From NCBI GenBank assembly GCA_910587035.1, contig CAJUMQ010000002.1, positions 168,089 to 232,088 on the forward strand: 64,000 nucleotides of DNA, read 5' to 3'. Below, in pieces: positions 9,212-19,604 of this stretch; position 1 is the first letter of the stretch, and every line of letters begins with the position of its first letter. The notes beneath the pieces are model-generated. The model did not search any database, was not told the DNA's origin, and saw only the letters and a list, made by a program, of their open reading frames with translations. This DNA comes from an uncultured Desulfovibrio sp. GTDB taxonomy: Bacteria; Desulfobacterota; Desulfovibrionia; Desulfovibrionales; Desulfovibrionaceae. Both the position numbers and the translations under genes were made by a program.

Positions 9212-9736
9212 ATGGATGAACTCAGAATAGACCTGGCAAAACAGACACCCGATGAATTGGAAAGAGCCACCTGGCAGGCCCAGCTGCTTTTTAAATTGAA
9301 TCATACAATGCCAATGACAGAGGAATATGACGCCCTGCTGCATGAGCTTTTTCCACATATCGGCCAGGGCAGCATCATAAATGCGCCACTCACTGTTGTG
9401 AGACCGGAAATGGTCAGCATTGGCAAAAATGTTGTGGTCATGAATGGCAGCCTGATGATGGCCGCAGGCGGCATCACCATTGAAGATGACGCGATGCTGG
9501 CAGCCAATGTGCAGCTGATATCCAATAACCATGATCTCGACAACCGCATGATTATCACATGCAAACCGGTGCGCGTGGGCAGGCGGGCCTGGATTGGCGC
9601 TGGCGCCACCATTTTGCCGGGTGTGACCATCGGCGACAATGCCGTTGTCGGCGCCGCAAGCGTTGTCACAAAGGATGTGGAGGCCAATACTGTTGTGGCC
9701 GGCAATCCCGCAAAAATCATCAAACATATTCAATAA
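9212..9736 (+). CDS. Maltose/galactoside O-acetyltransferase-like (left-handed beta-helix)
   Basis: The 174-residue protein has hexapeptide repeats of the LbH fold through its second half, ending in the family hallmark VVAGNPAKII. The catalytic histidine is probably that in SNNHDLDNR (about residues 109-117). Enzymes of the LacA/Maa/NodL group use acetyl-CoA to acetylate sugars. It is slightly short compared with E. coli Maa and LacA, mainly because of a compact N-terminal helical part. The true substrate cannot be told from sequence. The darP gene follows after 12 bases, suggesting co-transcription. Confidence 0.8.
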   Translation: MDELRIDLAKQTPDELERATWQAQLLFKLNHTMPMTEEYDALLHELFPHIGQGSIINAPLTVVRPEMVSIGKNVVVMNGSLMMAAGGITIEDDAMLAANVQLISNNHDLDNRMIITCKPVRVGRRAWIGAGATILPGVTIGDNAVVGAASVVTKDVEANTVVAGNPAKIIKHIQ

Positions 9737-9748
9737 TAGATAATATAT

Positions 9749-10255
9749 ATGAAAAAGAAAGCCAAATCCGACGATGAGGAGCGGAGGCCCAGCCGCTCCG
9801 CCCTCAAAAGACAGAGCACAGCCCTGCAAAAGCTGGGAGAGGATCTGGCGGGACTTGATCCCGCAGCAAGAGCCACTCTTGACTTGCCACAGGAGCTGAG
9901 CGAGGCGCTGGCTCTTCATGACCGCATCCACGACAGGGAGGGCGCCAGGCGCCAGAGACAGTTTATTGGGCGCCTTATGCGCAATCTCGATTCCGAAGCC
10001 ATAGCCAGGGCTCTTGCAAGCCGGCAAAATGTGCATGCTGCCCATGTGGCGGAATTCCACCGGGCAGAGCGCCTGAGGGACAGGCTGCTCAATTGTCCGG
10101 AACAGGAAATCGATAATACACTGGCCGAAATTGTGCCCTGTGACAAACAGGAAAAATTAAGGGAGCTGCTGTTGCGTGCACGGGGTGATGGCAACAGCGC
10201 CGGGACCAGGGCCAGACGCGAGCTGTTTAGGGAGTTGATGCGCATTTTGTCCTGA
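9749..10255 (+). CDS. darP: DarP/YjgA, 50S ribosome assembly factor (DUF615)
   Basis: The 168-residue basic protein has the DUF615 layout: an N-terminal SRSALKRQSTALQKLGEDL helix, a central RRQRQFIGRLMRNLD segment and a C-terminal AGTRARRELFRELMRIL helix. E. coli YjgA (DarP) associates with late 50S assembly intermediates near the peptidyl-transferase centre. No catalytic residues are expected. It lies 12 bases behind the acetyltransferase gene and faces pbpC across a short hairpin region. Confidence 0.85.
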   Translation: MKKKAKSDDEERRPSRSALKRQSTALQKLGEDLAGLDPAARATLDLPQELSEALALHDRIHDREGARRQRQFIGRLMRNLDSEAIARALASRQNVHAAHVAEFHRAERLRDRLLNCPEQEIDNTLAEIVPCDKQEKLRELLLRARGDGNSAGTRARRELFRELMRILS

Positions 10256-10260
10256 TCCGG

Positions 10261-10287
10261 GGTGCATTTTGCTCGCAAAAATGCACC
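10261..10287. terminator. Stem-loop between convergent darP and pbpC
   Basis: GGTGCATTTT pairs with AAAATGCACC around a GC-containing loop, in the 41-base gap between the two convergent stop codons. A/T-rich inner stem and symmetric placement suggest a bidirectional terminator, though no long T-tract follows on either strand. Confidence 0.55.
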
Positions 10288-10296
10288 AATCCAACA

Positions 10297-12597
10297 TCAG
10301 GGTATTGCATTGATGCGGCATTTCTGACGGCTGCCACGGCCTCGATCATCCACTGCCAGCAGATCAAAAACACCGGGTTTGCCAGGCTGCCAGAAAAGAA
10401 TCTCGCCCGGTCTTGCGCTGCCAATGTACATTTGCCCCGCATACCAGTGGATATTTCTGGCATCGGCCTCGCCTGCGGCCATAAGCGGCAGCCTGTATGC
10501 GCTGTCTGTCATTTTTTTCTGGTAAATGACATTTTTCTTTGGCAGCATGATGCGTGGCGCCCTGCCATGCGCCATTTCCCGCTCATGTGAGCAATGTGGC
10601 AGCCATTCCGGCGGTGGCGGCTTGTGAATGCCGGCCATTGCAAAAATTTCTTTCATGTCGCTGGGCCAGAACTCCCACCAGACCTCATCGGCCGCGGTAT
10701 CGCCGCATGCTCTCAGGCCTGTTTGCCTGTCAATCAAGATCTTCTTCAATATGCCGCTGTCGCGCACAGGCGATACACCGGGAATTATCAGGGTTTCCAC
10801 GATTTCGCCACATTGGCCATGGGCAAAATCACCTGTGGCAGCGCAGACATCCGCCTTTGCGAGATTAAGGCCGCTCTGTTTATCGGCAAATGTATCGGAT
10901 AATTTGCGCATGGAGCCAAGGGCGCCGGCAATTTCCACAAACAGGGGCAAGGCCGTCTGGCCGCCCACAAAATAGGGATTGGCCGAATTGTCAAAATTAC
11001 CAACCCAGACCACCACTACATATCTGCCGATTATGCCGGCTGTCCACGCGTCCCTGAAGCCATTGGATGTGCCTGTCTTGCAACGATAGGGCACCAGCCG
11101 GTTTGCGCTGCGTATTCTGGCCTGCGGATCTTCCAGCATCCATAGCGCAAGGTAGGCTGCCTCCGGTGAAACAAGCCTCCTTGCCATTTTTTCCTCCCCG
11201 CAAGCCCGATAGCGCAATGGACGCCATATGCCCAGATTGGCAAGCATCCCGTACATTGTGGCCAGCTGCCTCATGCTGACCTCTGCGCCGCCCAGGGCCA
11301 GGGCCAGCCCATAATAGGCTGCATCATGGGGGAGCCTGACATCAGCCATTTGCAAAAAGCCATAAAGATCAGGATTGGCAAGTCGTTCCGCAAGTCTTAT
11401 GGCTGGCAGATTACGACTGGATTTCAGGGCCTCCTGGGCTGTCACGGGTCCGCGAAAACCCCTGTCAAAATTTTCTGGATCATAGCCGCCAAAGGATCGT
11501 GGCGTATCCGCAAGCATTGTCATGGGGTGTATAAGGCCCTGATCCAATGCCAGGGCATAGATAAATGGCTTGAGAGTCGAGCCCGGCGATCGAGCCGACC
11601 TGGTGCCATCTATCTGGCCGGATATGCCCTCATCTGTGAAATCGGCCGAACCGGCCAGGGCGCGCACATCCATGCTGCCCCAGTCCACAATCATGGCCGC
11701 CGCATTGGCAATCCCCTTGCGGGCATTTTGAGCCCTGAACTGCGCAAGCGATCTGGCGAGCATTTTCTGCAGATCGCCTTCAATACAGGTGCGAATAACA
11801 GTATCTTCGCTCCTCTCCAGCAGCTCAAGGGAAAGGTGAGGGGCAGAAAATGGCAAATCAGCGGGCGCCCGAACATGCAGGGCGGCTTTTGTGCCGCCGC
11901 TTTGGGGCCAAAGAGCAGTGGCAAGTCTTTGACGGGCAGAGTCAAAATCGCCACCCTTAACTGGATTGCGGCGTGCAGGATTCTGGGGAACAACTGCAAG
12001 AGCCACACACTCCATGGGCGTAAGGGATGCCGCCGGTTTATTAAAATAGATGCGCGCGGCCGCCTCTATGCCTTCTATGTTGCCACCATAGGGCGCAAGA
12101 TTTAAATAGGCCTCCAGGATTTCATCCTTGCCGTAGTGCCATTCCAGCACAAGCGCATGCCATATTTGCCTGAGCTTGCCGGAAAATGTGGTGGTGCGCA
12201 ATTTTCCACGCAGCCGCGCCACCTGCATTGAAATGGTTGACGCGCCAATTCTGCGTCCCCCCCTGGAGACCAGTGATTTCATCGCCCGGCACATGGCAAT
12301 GGGATTAATGCCCGGGTGCTGATAAAAATATCTGTCCTCATAATGCAGGATGGCCCTGATCGCCTGAGGCTCCACATCTTCGAGAGCCACCCTGAGACGG
12401 TATCTGCCATCGCTTGCAGGCTGTATTTTCATCAGGTCGCCTGAGCGGTCAAGCACCACTTTGCCAAATTCAACCTGCTCCACCAGAGCCGGCCTTTGTG
12501 AAAAAGCGAGAGCGCATAGCGTCAATCCGGGAGGCAAAAACAGAACCGCCAGCAAAAGCAGCCACTTTTTTCTGCCTTCAGGCAATAACCATGTCAT
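10297..12597 (-). CDS. pbpC: Penicillin-binding protein 1C (bifunctional peptidoglycan synthase)
   Basis: The 766-residue protein has an N-terminal membrane anchor (about residues 11-33), a GT51 glycosyltransferase domain (catalytic Glu87 in HYEDRYFYQHPG, then GASTISMQVARL) and a transpeptidase domain with SxxK (STLKP), SxN (SSRN) and KTG (CKTGTSNGFRDAW). The C-terminal 100 residues form the BiPBP_C-type domain particular to PBP1C. It polymerises and cross-links peptidoglycan at the inner membrane. The ATG overlaps the macroglobulin stop (TCAT on the plus strand at 12594-12597). Pairing with an alpha-2-macroglobulin gene is a widely conserved arrangement, interpreted as defence plus wall repair. 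Confidence 0.95.
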   Translation of the reverse strand: MTWLLPEGRKKWLLLLAVLFLPPGLTLCALAFSQRPALVEQVEFGKVVLDRSGDLMKIQPASDGRYRLRVALEDVEPQAIRAILHYEDRYFYQHPGINPIAMCRAMKSLVSRGGRRIGASTISMQVARLRGKLRTTTFSGKLRQIWHALVLEWHYGKDEILEAYLNLAPYGGNIEGIEAAARIYFNKPAASLTPMECVALAVVPQNPARRNPVKGGDFDSARQRLATALWPQSGGTKAALHVRAPADLPFSAPHLSLELLERSEDTVIRTCIEGDLQKMLARSLAQFRAQNARKGIANAAAMIVDWGSMDVRALAGSADFTDEGISGQIDGTRSARSPGSTLKPFIYALALDQGLIHPMTMLADTPRSFGGYDPENFDRGFRGPVTAQEALKSSRNLPAIRLAERLANPDLYGFLQMADVRLPHDAAYYGLALALGGAEVSMRQLATMYGMLANLGIWRPLRYRACGEEKMARRLVSPEAAYLALWMLEDPQARIRSANRLVPYRCKTGTSNGFRDAWTAGIIGRYVVVVWVGNFDNSANPYFVGGQTALPLFVEIAGALGSMRKLSDTFADKQSGLNLAKADVCAATGDFAHGQCGEIVETLIIPGVSPVRDSGILKKILIDRQTGLRACGDTAADEVWWEFWPSDMKEIFAMAGIHKPPPPEWLPHCSHEREMAHGRAPRIMLPKKNVIYQKKMTDSAYRLPLMAAGEADARNIHWYAGQMYIGSARPGEILFWQPGKPGVFDLLAVDDRGRGSRQKCRINAIP

Positions 12598-15500
12598 TGC
12601 GCCACTTCAAATCTCTGGTTTGGGCCACTGCCATAAATGGCGCTGTCATACATGGACTGGGCAGTTGTGGCCGGGGCGAAAAATGCGCCCATTGCCACAG
12701 GTCGTATTTTATATTTGAAGACAAGCGGCTTGTTTCCCACATCCGCAAAAATAAGCATCCTGTCCTCTTGCCTGTCCATAAACTTGATGCCGGATGCCGG
12801 ATTTTCGTCATTTTCACCATTGCGGGGAATGACCATCTCAAAACCTCCAGGCACCATATCCGTTATCACGCAGTTGCTTATGCTATCCCGCATGGCGCGC
12901 ACACTTAAGGTGACTGTAACTTCATCACCCAGCATCGCCCTGCTGGTTTTTTCACCGGACACATTGGCATATTCGCGCTGCACCTCAAGCCCTCTGGCCA
13001 CATTCTCCAGCACTGGCTCTCGCCCATACCCGGTGGTGGCTATTTGCCAAAAAACCGGTTTATCCCCACCAGGCATCTCAAGATGATATCTTGAACACTG
13101 GTCTATGCTGTAGGAGTACATGGCGCCATTTGCAAGAAGACTGCCGCTGCCGCCTGTAGAATCATCCAGACAGGCAATGCGCGCCTGCATGATTTCAGGA
13201 GTATTGCCCGCAGCAATGGCTACAATGGCATTAATGCCCTGACAGGCAGAAAAAGTGGCATATTTTCCACCATTCATGCTCATCAGGGTGGCCTCATAAA
13301 AGCCCTCTCTGGCCCTGTCATCGCATCTGTCCGGAAAATAGCGGCAGAGTATGGCCATATTCAAGGCATATTGCGCATATTCGTCAAACCAGCCGGAGGT
13401 CTCGTTGATTACCGCCTCCGGTGCCTGCGCCGGCATGTGCATTTCCGCCCGTATGGCCTGCACCAGGGCTCCGGCCAGATCATTGCGCCAGCCCTCAATG
13501 CCAAGTTCCTCCATGCTTTTTTGCAGATTTTCCAGCAACTGCGTGGTCACCCGTCCTTCTTTGGTCAATACCCAGATGGCATAGGCGGAATTTCTGGCAG
13601 CAGCAAGGGTCGGCTCATTCAGCTGGCAGTTGGCAGCCAGGGCATCGCAAAGCATTGCCAGCAGCTCGTCACCGCCCCCAAGACCGGCAATGCGCATGGC
13701 AAGCAGGAAATCTGCGGCATAAGCCGTAAGCAGCAGCTCAGGCTCGCCTCCTGGCCAAAGGGAAACGCCATTGCCATTAAACCTCTCGCGTATGGCCGTT
13801 AGGGTTGATTCCAGCAGCTTCTGGCGCAATTGGGCATCAACTCCCTGTATGGGCCAGGCGCGCAAAAGCACCTGCGCATAAGCCCTGCTCACCAGCTGCT
13901 CGGTGCACCCATAGGGATATGTGCTCAGATACTGTGCAAAGCCTGTCGCAAGGGGAATCGGCACTGCGGAGATCGTTGCCACACTAGCTGCTTTTTGAGG
14001 ATAGACAGCTCTTTGCGTCGGCAACTCGCCTGACGCTCTGGCAATGCCGCCATCAAGGGTAGTCAGCATCGTGGCTGGTGGCCGGATGGACATAAAGCCA
14101 TTACGGTCAAGATCCACGCCAGCCCCGGCAATTTTAAAATCCAGAGTCGCCGCGCCAGGGACGGCCATTGCCTTAAGCCGGAAAGGCAACACCTTTTCTC
14201 CCCCTGCGGGAATGACTGCCTCTGCCGCTATGGCCCCCTGAATTTCAAGACAGGCTGGCGTTTTCATTGAAATTCCGGCCTTGATGTCAGCATCTGTGGT
14301 GTTGGCAACAGTCAGGCTGCCTTCGAACACATCTCCCGGAGACACTGCCGGCGGCAGATTTGGCGATGCCACCAAAGGCCCCCTGACAAGGGTGTCCGCG
14401 GTTGCCGAGCCTGCGGCCTGGGCGCTGACTCCCACAGCCATAATCCTGATTTTGCCATTATAGTAATCAGGCAGAGGCAGCTTGACAGTCGCGCCCTCCG
14501 GGCCTGTTGCCACAATCCCGGACCAGAAGGCCACAGGAGGCTCATGCCTTCTTTTAAAAGGATTTTCAAAACGCATTCCAAAAGGCACACCGGACATGCC
14601 GCCCCCAAATGCGGCCAGCCGGCTGGCAATTTTGGCATGATCCGGCATCAGCAGATCATATGCCTGCAGTGTGCGAACATCCAAAGCCCTGTCCTCCAGC
14701 AGGCTGGCCAGGGGATTGGGAGTTTTAAAACCTGTCAGCTGCAATATGCCTTCATCCACTGCGCTTATGATGGCAAAACCTTTGGCCTGGCTTGCAAGGT
14801 GGATTTCCAGCTCGCCGCCAGGCAGAATGGTGTCGGGCGCCTTTAGCTCAAGGGCGGCATCATGCTTTTTGATATTGGCATTAAAAGATGCCACGGCCCA
14901 GGTATGCGGCGCCATGTAGATGGCATCCGATGCAGGGGAGCGGGTAAAGCTCGCCACCACATAGCCCTTGCCGGCAAAGCCCTCCGGCAATTCAATCTGC
15001 TGCACGCTGTCTCCCGCCTGAGCCATGAACCAGGTGAAGGCATTCACCCCCTCCCTTTCAATGCTCAACATGCCAAAACCATCATAGGGCGTGGAAATGG
15101 CCACTTTTATGGTATCCCCTGCGTCATATTCGCTCCTGTCCAGTCTGATGCGCATTTTAGCTGTCGCCAGTGGCGCATTGGGAGGAGCTGCCCGATTGCC
15201 AGCGACAGCATAGGGCATCTGCGACACTATTCTTCCATCTGCATCCTTTGCCAGCAGCAGGAACTCACCGGGGATGCTGGTATCCAAAGCGATTTTCATG
15301 CCGTCCCGGGGCAGGTTTTCCGTCCATTCCCGAAGGGGCACCGATGCAGGCGTCTCGTCATACCTGAAACCGCCATTGCCATCGGATACAAGGCTTGTGA
15401 CATACTGGCGTCTGGCTATGGAAAAATGCAAATCATTCCATGCAGTTTTTTCCAGATCCGGCTCAAGGGCCATGAACTCCAGTTCGGCTTTGGAGCCAAC

Positions 15501-18140
15501 GGGAATGAAATCCGGATTTGTCAGGGAGCCAAGCGGCCTGTAGCCCAGAATGCGTCGCATGGGCGAGGCAATAAATGAGGCACTGCCTATGGTTGGCCTT
15601 GAGCCAGCGGCATCAAAACCCTCGGCGACTATCCTGATGCTGGCGGATGTGCGAGCCAGCAGCTCATGCGGTATGTTGAATGTTGCCCTGCCTGAGCCAT
15701 CTGTCACGCATTCAGGAAGCCTGCGGCTATTGCCATTGCCCCGCCATGGCATGGCATCGGTGAATATGAACCCCTCATACCCCTTGAATGAAAATACGGG
15801 TGGCATTGTCTCCACCATTGGTCGAACCTTGTGGCCAGCGGCTGGGGTGCCAAAAAGGTTCTGCAGGGCTATGCCTATGGCCGGAGCATTGCCGGCATCC
15901 ACTGGCAGCCAGCCGGATATCTCTGGCAATGTAATTTTCATTTTCAGGGCATCAGGCTGGAATTCCTCCAGTCTTGCGGAGGAGCTGCCCAAAATGGCGC
16001 CCTTTGCGGCCGGGCGTATATTTATGACATATTTGCCGGATAGAGCGGTTTGCGGCGATGTCCATTCCAGGGCAGCCAGACCATATTCGCCAGCCCTGAA
16101 ATTTTTTTCCCAGACCTTTATGCCGCGAGGATCGATGATTTCCGCATACAATGGCAGGGTCGGGGCCAGAGCTGCAAAATCCCCTTTGCGGGCAACACAG
16201 CCAAAATGCAGGCTGTCCCCAGGCCTGTAGATTCCCCTTTCCCCAAAAACATACACATTCACGTCATCCGCGCCAGTATGCATGCCCCCTGTGGGAAATT
16301 CGGAATAATTCAGCTCCCTGGCCCTGTCATCCAAAGGCATGAAGGCCAGCATCCCATCGCTTTCCGCAATAGCAGCCACAGGCCTTGACTCTCTTTTTAA
16401 ATTTGACAGTGCCGGGAAACGGGCAAAACCATCAGCATCGGCTTGAGCCTCCGCCACAGGGCGCCCATTTGCGCCCAAAATGCTAATTCTGGCGTCTTTT
16501 GCCGGCTCGCCATCCAGGATATTTCTAACAAAACAATCCATGACTCCGGTAGCCGACTTTTTGACCACCAGTCCAAGCCTTGTGGCCAGCACCAGACGCG
16601 ATGCCTCCGCCACCGCCTTGTCCTTGCGGTAGCCCGCAAGCCTGATGAACACCAGGCCATTGCCCGCATCGGCATTCTTGAGGATTGAGCCGACATCAAG
16701 GGTGGAGAATTGGGCATTGCCAGGCACAGCATCCCCAAGATCAATTCTGCCTCTTTTTACCGTGCTTATGGAATCCATATCCAGGGTGCTTCCGCCCAGA
16801 GGATTGACAAAGGCGTTCATTGATGCGGAGGCCAGGAGAGCCAGAAAAGGCTTTTCCACCATCTGCGCCTCCCATTCTATGCGGTCGACATCTGTAGCAA
16901 ACAGATCCAGGATGCCATTATCCGCAAGGGGCATAATGCTGCCTGGCTGCATAAAGCCAAGTTCCGGCTCCCCTGGCGTGGCCCGGGAGATATTGATCCA
17001 TGGCGCCTGCAATTTCTGGCCGGAGGTTGAGGTTAGATCCGCCTGCAAAAAAGCAAGCACATAGTGCCCCGCCTCCGGATTTATGGCGAACCGGAATTTT
17101 GAACGCGGCATGTTATCCACCTGCAGCGGCGCCACAGACAGTTTTTTGGATTTCTTCAGCAGGTCCGGCGGCACACCAGGGGCCGCGCTCCAGTTGTAGG
17201 GCACGAGAGCGCCAGGGGTGTTGTAGCGGGGCAGCTCGAACACCACAAGGTTTTTACTTACATCTTCCGGGGCGGCATACAGGGATGTCTCAAACTCCAG
17301 CACATATCTGCGGTCAAGCTCATCGTTCAGTTCCCGTTTGAGACTTGCGCTGCCGACTTTAAACAGACTCCTGGCGCCAGGCATGTTCTGGTGGAAAAGA
17401 GCGCCCCTGGCCTCATCCGAAGCAAAGTAGCGGGCACTTCCATCCACCAGCGCAATCTGGCCCAGACCGGTGAAAAAAATGCCGGCCTGGGATGGAGTTT
17501 CCGGGAGTTTATCCACAGCAAATGAAATATTGAGCAGGTCATGGTTCTCATTCCAGACCAGTTCCGGCTCACCAAAGGCAGCGCCTGCCGGAGCAATGAG
17601 CTCAGGCCGGTAGCCTTTTGGGGGTGGATAATTAAATTGGAAGGATGCAGTGACCCTGTTTCTGCCATGAGGGGAGGGATCGATCCAGAAATCGCTTGCC
17701 AGGAGCCTGCAGGCAAGTGGCAGGGTTTTTAAACTGGCATGGCTGCTCTTCAGCTTTATGACTGCCCTGGGATAAAAATTGCCAAGCTCTATCCTATAGC
17801 TTGTAGCGGGCTTTATACTTTCCGGATTTGCAGGAAAAAATTGCAGTTGGGATGGTTCCACCCATTGCCAAAAACCCTCCGCGGCAGGAGTCATGACAAT
17901 GTTTTTTACAGTATCGCCAACACGGCCCATGGCTGCGGCACACATGGAGCGCCATTTTCCGCCATAATGCTTTTTGCAAAGCTCTTCATCCGGTATGAAC
18001 TCCAGACGCAAGCCCTCGTTCCAGGGAAAGCCCTCCACAAGCCGCAAGGTCCTGTAGGCTGGCTGGGCCGGGGTGGCCGCATTGACCATTGAAGCCGCCA
18101 AAAGCATAAAGAGTACAAGCAGCGATAATGTCCTTTGCAT
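12594..18140 (-). CDS. yfhM: Bacterial alpha-2-macroglobulin (thioester type, YfhM-like)
   Basis: This 1848-residue secreted protein is predicted to trap proteases in the periplasm. The start at 18140 gives a clean signal peptide (MQRTLSLLVLFMLLAA...VNA); an ATG at 18236 would add 32 basic residues with no signal. The thioester motif GCTEQ (Cys at about residue 1412, in a YPYGCTEQLVSRAYA context) is intact, so covalent trapping should be possible. A MG/BMD layout is evident from the repeated beta domains, with a bait region expected upstream of the thioester domain. Unlike E. coli YfhM no lipobox is visible, so it may be soluble in the periplasm. It overlaps pbpC by 4 bases. The whole protein is longer than E. 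coli YfhM (about 1650). Confidence 0.93.
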   Translation of the reverse strand: MQRTLSLLVLFMLLAASMVNAATPAQPAYRTLRLVEGFPWNEGLRLEFIPDEELCKKHYGGKWRSMCAAAMGRVGDTVKNIVMTPAAEGFWQWVEPSQLQFFPANPESIKPATSYRIELGNFYPRAVIKLKSSHASLKTLPLACRLLASDFWIDPSPHGRNRVTASFQFNYPPPKGYRPELIAPAGAAFGEPELVWNENHDLLNISFAVDKLPETPSQAGIFFTGLGQIALVDGSARYFASDEARGALFHQNMPGARSLFKVGSASLKRELNDELDRRYVLEFETSLYAAPEDVSKNLVVFELPRYNTPGALVPYNWSAAPGVPPDLLKKSKKLSVAPLQVDNMPRSKFRFAINPEAGHYVLAFLQADLTSTSGQKLQAPWINISRATPGEPELGFMQPGSIMPLADNGILDLFATDVDRIEWEAQMVEKPFLALLASASMNAFVNPLGGSTLDMDSISTVKRGRIDLGDAVPGNAQFSTLDVGSILKNADAGNGLVFIRLAGYRKDKAVAEASRLVLATRLGLVVKKSATGVMDCFVRNILDGEPAKDARISILGANGRPVAEAQADADGFARFPALSNLKRESRPVAAIAESDGMLAFMPLDDRARELNYSEFPTGGMHTGADDVNVYVFGERGIYRPGDSLHFGCVARKGDFAALAPTLPLYAEIIDPRGIKVWEKNFRAGEYGLAALEWTSPQTALSGKYVINIRPAAKGAILGSSSARLEEFQPDALKMKITLPEISGWLPVDAGNAPAIGIALQNLFGTPAAGHKVRPMVETMPPVFSFKGYEGFIFTDAMPWRGNGNSRRLPECVTDGSGRATFNIPHELLARTSASIRIVAEGFDAAGSRPTIGSASFIASPMRRILGYRPLGSLTNPDFIPVGSKAELEFMALEPDLEKTAWNDLHFSIARRQYVTSLVSDGNGGFRYDETPASVPLREWTENLPRDGMKIALDTSIPGEFLLLAKDADGRIVSQMPYAVAGNRAAPPNAPLATAKMRIRLDRSEYDAGDTIKVAISTPYDGFGMLSIEREGVNAFTWFMAQAGDSVQQIELPEGFAGKGYVVASFTRSPASDAIYMAPHTWAVASFNANIKKHDAALELKAPDTILPGGELEIHLASQAKGFAIISAVDEGILQLTGFKTPNPLASLLEDRALDVRTLQAYDLLMPDHAKIASRLAAFGGGMSGVPFGMRFENPFKRRHEPPVAFWSGIVATGPEGATVKLPLPDYYNGKIRIMAVGVSAQAAGSATADTLVRGPLVASPNLPPAVSPGDVFEGSLTVANTTDADIKAGISMKTPACLEIQGAIAAEAVIPAGGEKVLPFRLKAMAVPGAATLDFKIAGAGVDLDRNGFMSIRPPATMLTTLDGGIARASGELPTQRAVYPQKAASVATISAVPIPLATGFAQYLSTYPYGCTEQLVSRAYAQVLLRAWPIQGVDAQLRQKLLESTLTAIRERFNGNGVSLWPGGEPELLLTAYAADFLLAMRIAGLGGGDELLAMLCDALAANCQLNEPTLAAARNSAYAIWVLTKEGRVTTQLLENLQKSMEELGIEGWRNDLAGALVQAIRAEMHMPAQAPEAVINETSGWFDEYAQYALNMAILCRYFPDRCDDRAREGFYEATLMSMNGGKYATFSACQGINAIVAIAAGNTPEIMQARIACLDDSTGGSGSLLANGAMYSYSIDQCSRYHLEMPGGDKPVFWQIATTGYGREPVLENVARGLEVQREYANVSGEKTSRAMLGDEVTVTLSVRAMRDSISNCVITDMVPGGFEMVIPRNGENDENPASGIKFMDRQEDRMLIFADVGNKPLVFKYKIRPVAMGAFFAPATTAQSMYDSAIYGSGPNQRFEVAQ

Positions 18141-18210
18141 CCTGGTAGTCCTGATAAATTTGTGGCAATCTCCGAATATGCCGGGGCTGGGCACCAACTC
18201 CGCTCCCTTC

Positions 18211-19470
18211 CTACTTCTCCTGAAGATCCGGGCCAATCCCGGTCAGATAGCGCCGCAGAAGATCAAGAGCATGACCTGAAGCCCTCTGGCGTATCCACTG
18301 CCTGCCAGGGTAGCGGCCCCGGCAGCGCATTTCGCGCAGCCATATGCCATTTTCAAAGGCCATGGCAATGTAGACAAGCCCCAGAGGCTTTTGCGGCGTT
18401 GCGCCATCCGGGCCGGCTATGCCGGTTATGCCAATGCCAAAATCACTATGCGCCAGCCTGCGTGCATTCATGGCCATGCTCCGTGCCACCTGTTCGCTTA
18501 CGGCGCCATGGCGTTCAAGCATCTCCCTGGGGACGCCAAGCATTTTTTCCTTGGCCTCATTGGCATATGTGACCAGTCCCAAACCAAAAACAGCAGATGA
18601 TCCTGGCCTGTCAGTTATCCTTTTTGCAAGGAGTCCGCCTGTGCAGGATTCGGCTGTGGCCACAGTTTTTTTGTGTTCCAGCAAAAGCTCAACCACCCTG
18701 CTCTCCAGGCTGGGCGCGTCAATGCCATAAACTACTTCGCCAAGCGTGGCGCAAACCTTGTCAACAAGGGGCATGGCCAGCTCTTCAGCCTTTGTGGCAT
18801 TTTCTGCCCTGGCGGTGATTTTTACAAACATTTCACCATCAGTGGCATATGTAGCCGCTGTTGGATTTTCGCCCTGCAGCAAAGAGCCAAGTCTTTGCGC
18901 TGCCTCACCCTCGCCAATGCCAAACGTGCGCACCATATGGGACTGGATGCAGCCACCGGATTTTTGGGCAAGATAAGGAACAACCTCATTTTTAAACATT
19001 GGCTCAAGTTCACGCGGCGGGCCAGGCAGCATTATTATAACCTTGTTGCCTGGCAAAGGCACGGCGCAGCCAGGAGCTGTCCCGCAGATATTGGCAAACA
19101 CAGTGGCGCCACCAGGCAGCATGGCCTGCTTGTACTGATTTTGCGACATGTGCCTGTCGCCAAAATATTCCCGCAGGCTTGCAAGGCTGGCTGCATCCTC
19201 CACCAGCGGCACTCCGGCAAATCCGGCGACTGTTTCTTTTGTAAGATCGTCAGCAGTGGGGCCCAGGCCACCTGTGGTAACGATTATATCGCTGCGTTCA
19301 CTGGCAAGACGCAGCGCTTTTTCCAGCTCTTCCGCATTGTCCCCAACAACCTGTGTATGCCTCAGGCCAATGCCAAGACTGGCCAGTTCCCTGGCCACAA
19401 AAGCAGCATCCGTGTTGATTGTATGTCCGAGCAAAAGCTCGGTGCCCACTGAGATTATCTCGGCTTCCAT
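18211..19470 (-). CDS. cinA: CinA family protein (MoCF-like plus nicotinamide-nucleotide amidase domain)
   Basis: The 419-residue protein has the two-domain CinA form. The N-terminal domain begins AEIISVGTELLLGHTINTDA and contains VTTGGLGPTADD, a molybdopterin-binding-like fold with pyrophosphatase activity in homologs. The C-terminal domain contains TAESCTGGLLAKRIT and GITGIAGPDGATPQKPLG, the NMN-amidase signature (PncC). It probably recycles NAD breakdown products. The start at 19470 has a GGGGGAGAG Shine-Dalgarno site; the ATG at 19500 does not. The macroglobulin gene follows after 70 bases on the same strand. Confidence 0.93.
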   Translation of the reverse strand: MEAEIISVGTELLLGHTINTDAAFVARELASLGIGLRHTQVVGDNAEELEKALRLASERSDIIVTTGGLGPTADDLTKETVAGFAGVPLVEDAASLASLREYFGDRHMSQNQYKQAMLPGGATVFANICGTAPGCAVPLPGNKVIIMLPGPPRELEPMFKNEVVPYLAQKSGGCIQSHMVRTFGIGEGEAAQRLGSLLQGENPTAATYATDGEMFVKITARAENATKAEELAMPLVDKVCATLGEVVYGIDAPSLESRVVELLLEHKKTVATAESCTGGLLAKRITDRPGSSAVFGLGLVTYANEAKEKMLGVPREMLERHGAVSEQVARSMAMNARRLAHSDFGIGITGIAGPDGATPQKPLGLVYIAMAFENGIWLREMRCRGRYPGRQWIRQRASGHALDLLRRYLTGIGPDLQEK

Positions 19471-19604
19471 TTTTCTCTCCCCCGAGGAGACAACAGGCAA
19501 AATGGCCAGAGTCTCACTGGCAATTATCGCAAATATAATTTATATAAATTTATACAACATAGATGCCCCGCAATGCAATCAACCCCATGCAGGGAGGCTG
19601 CCCC

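Noticed and set aside
9155..10060. A 301-codon minus-strand frame opposite the acetyltransferase and darP
   Set aside because: It spans two well-supported genes on the other strand and has no family features.
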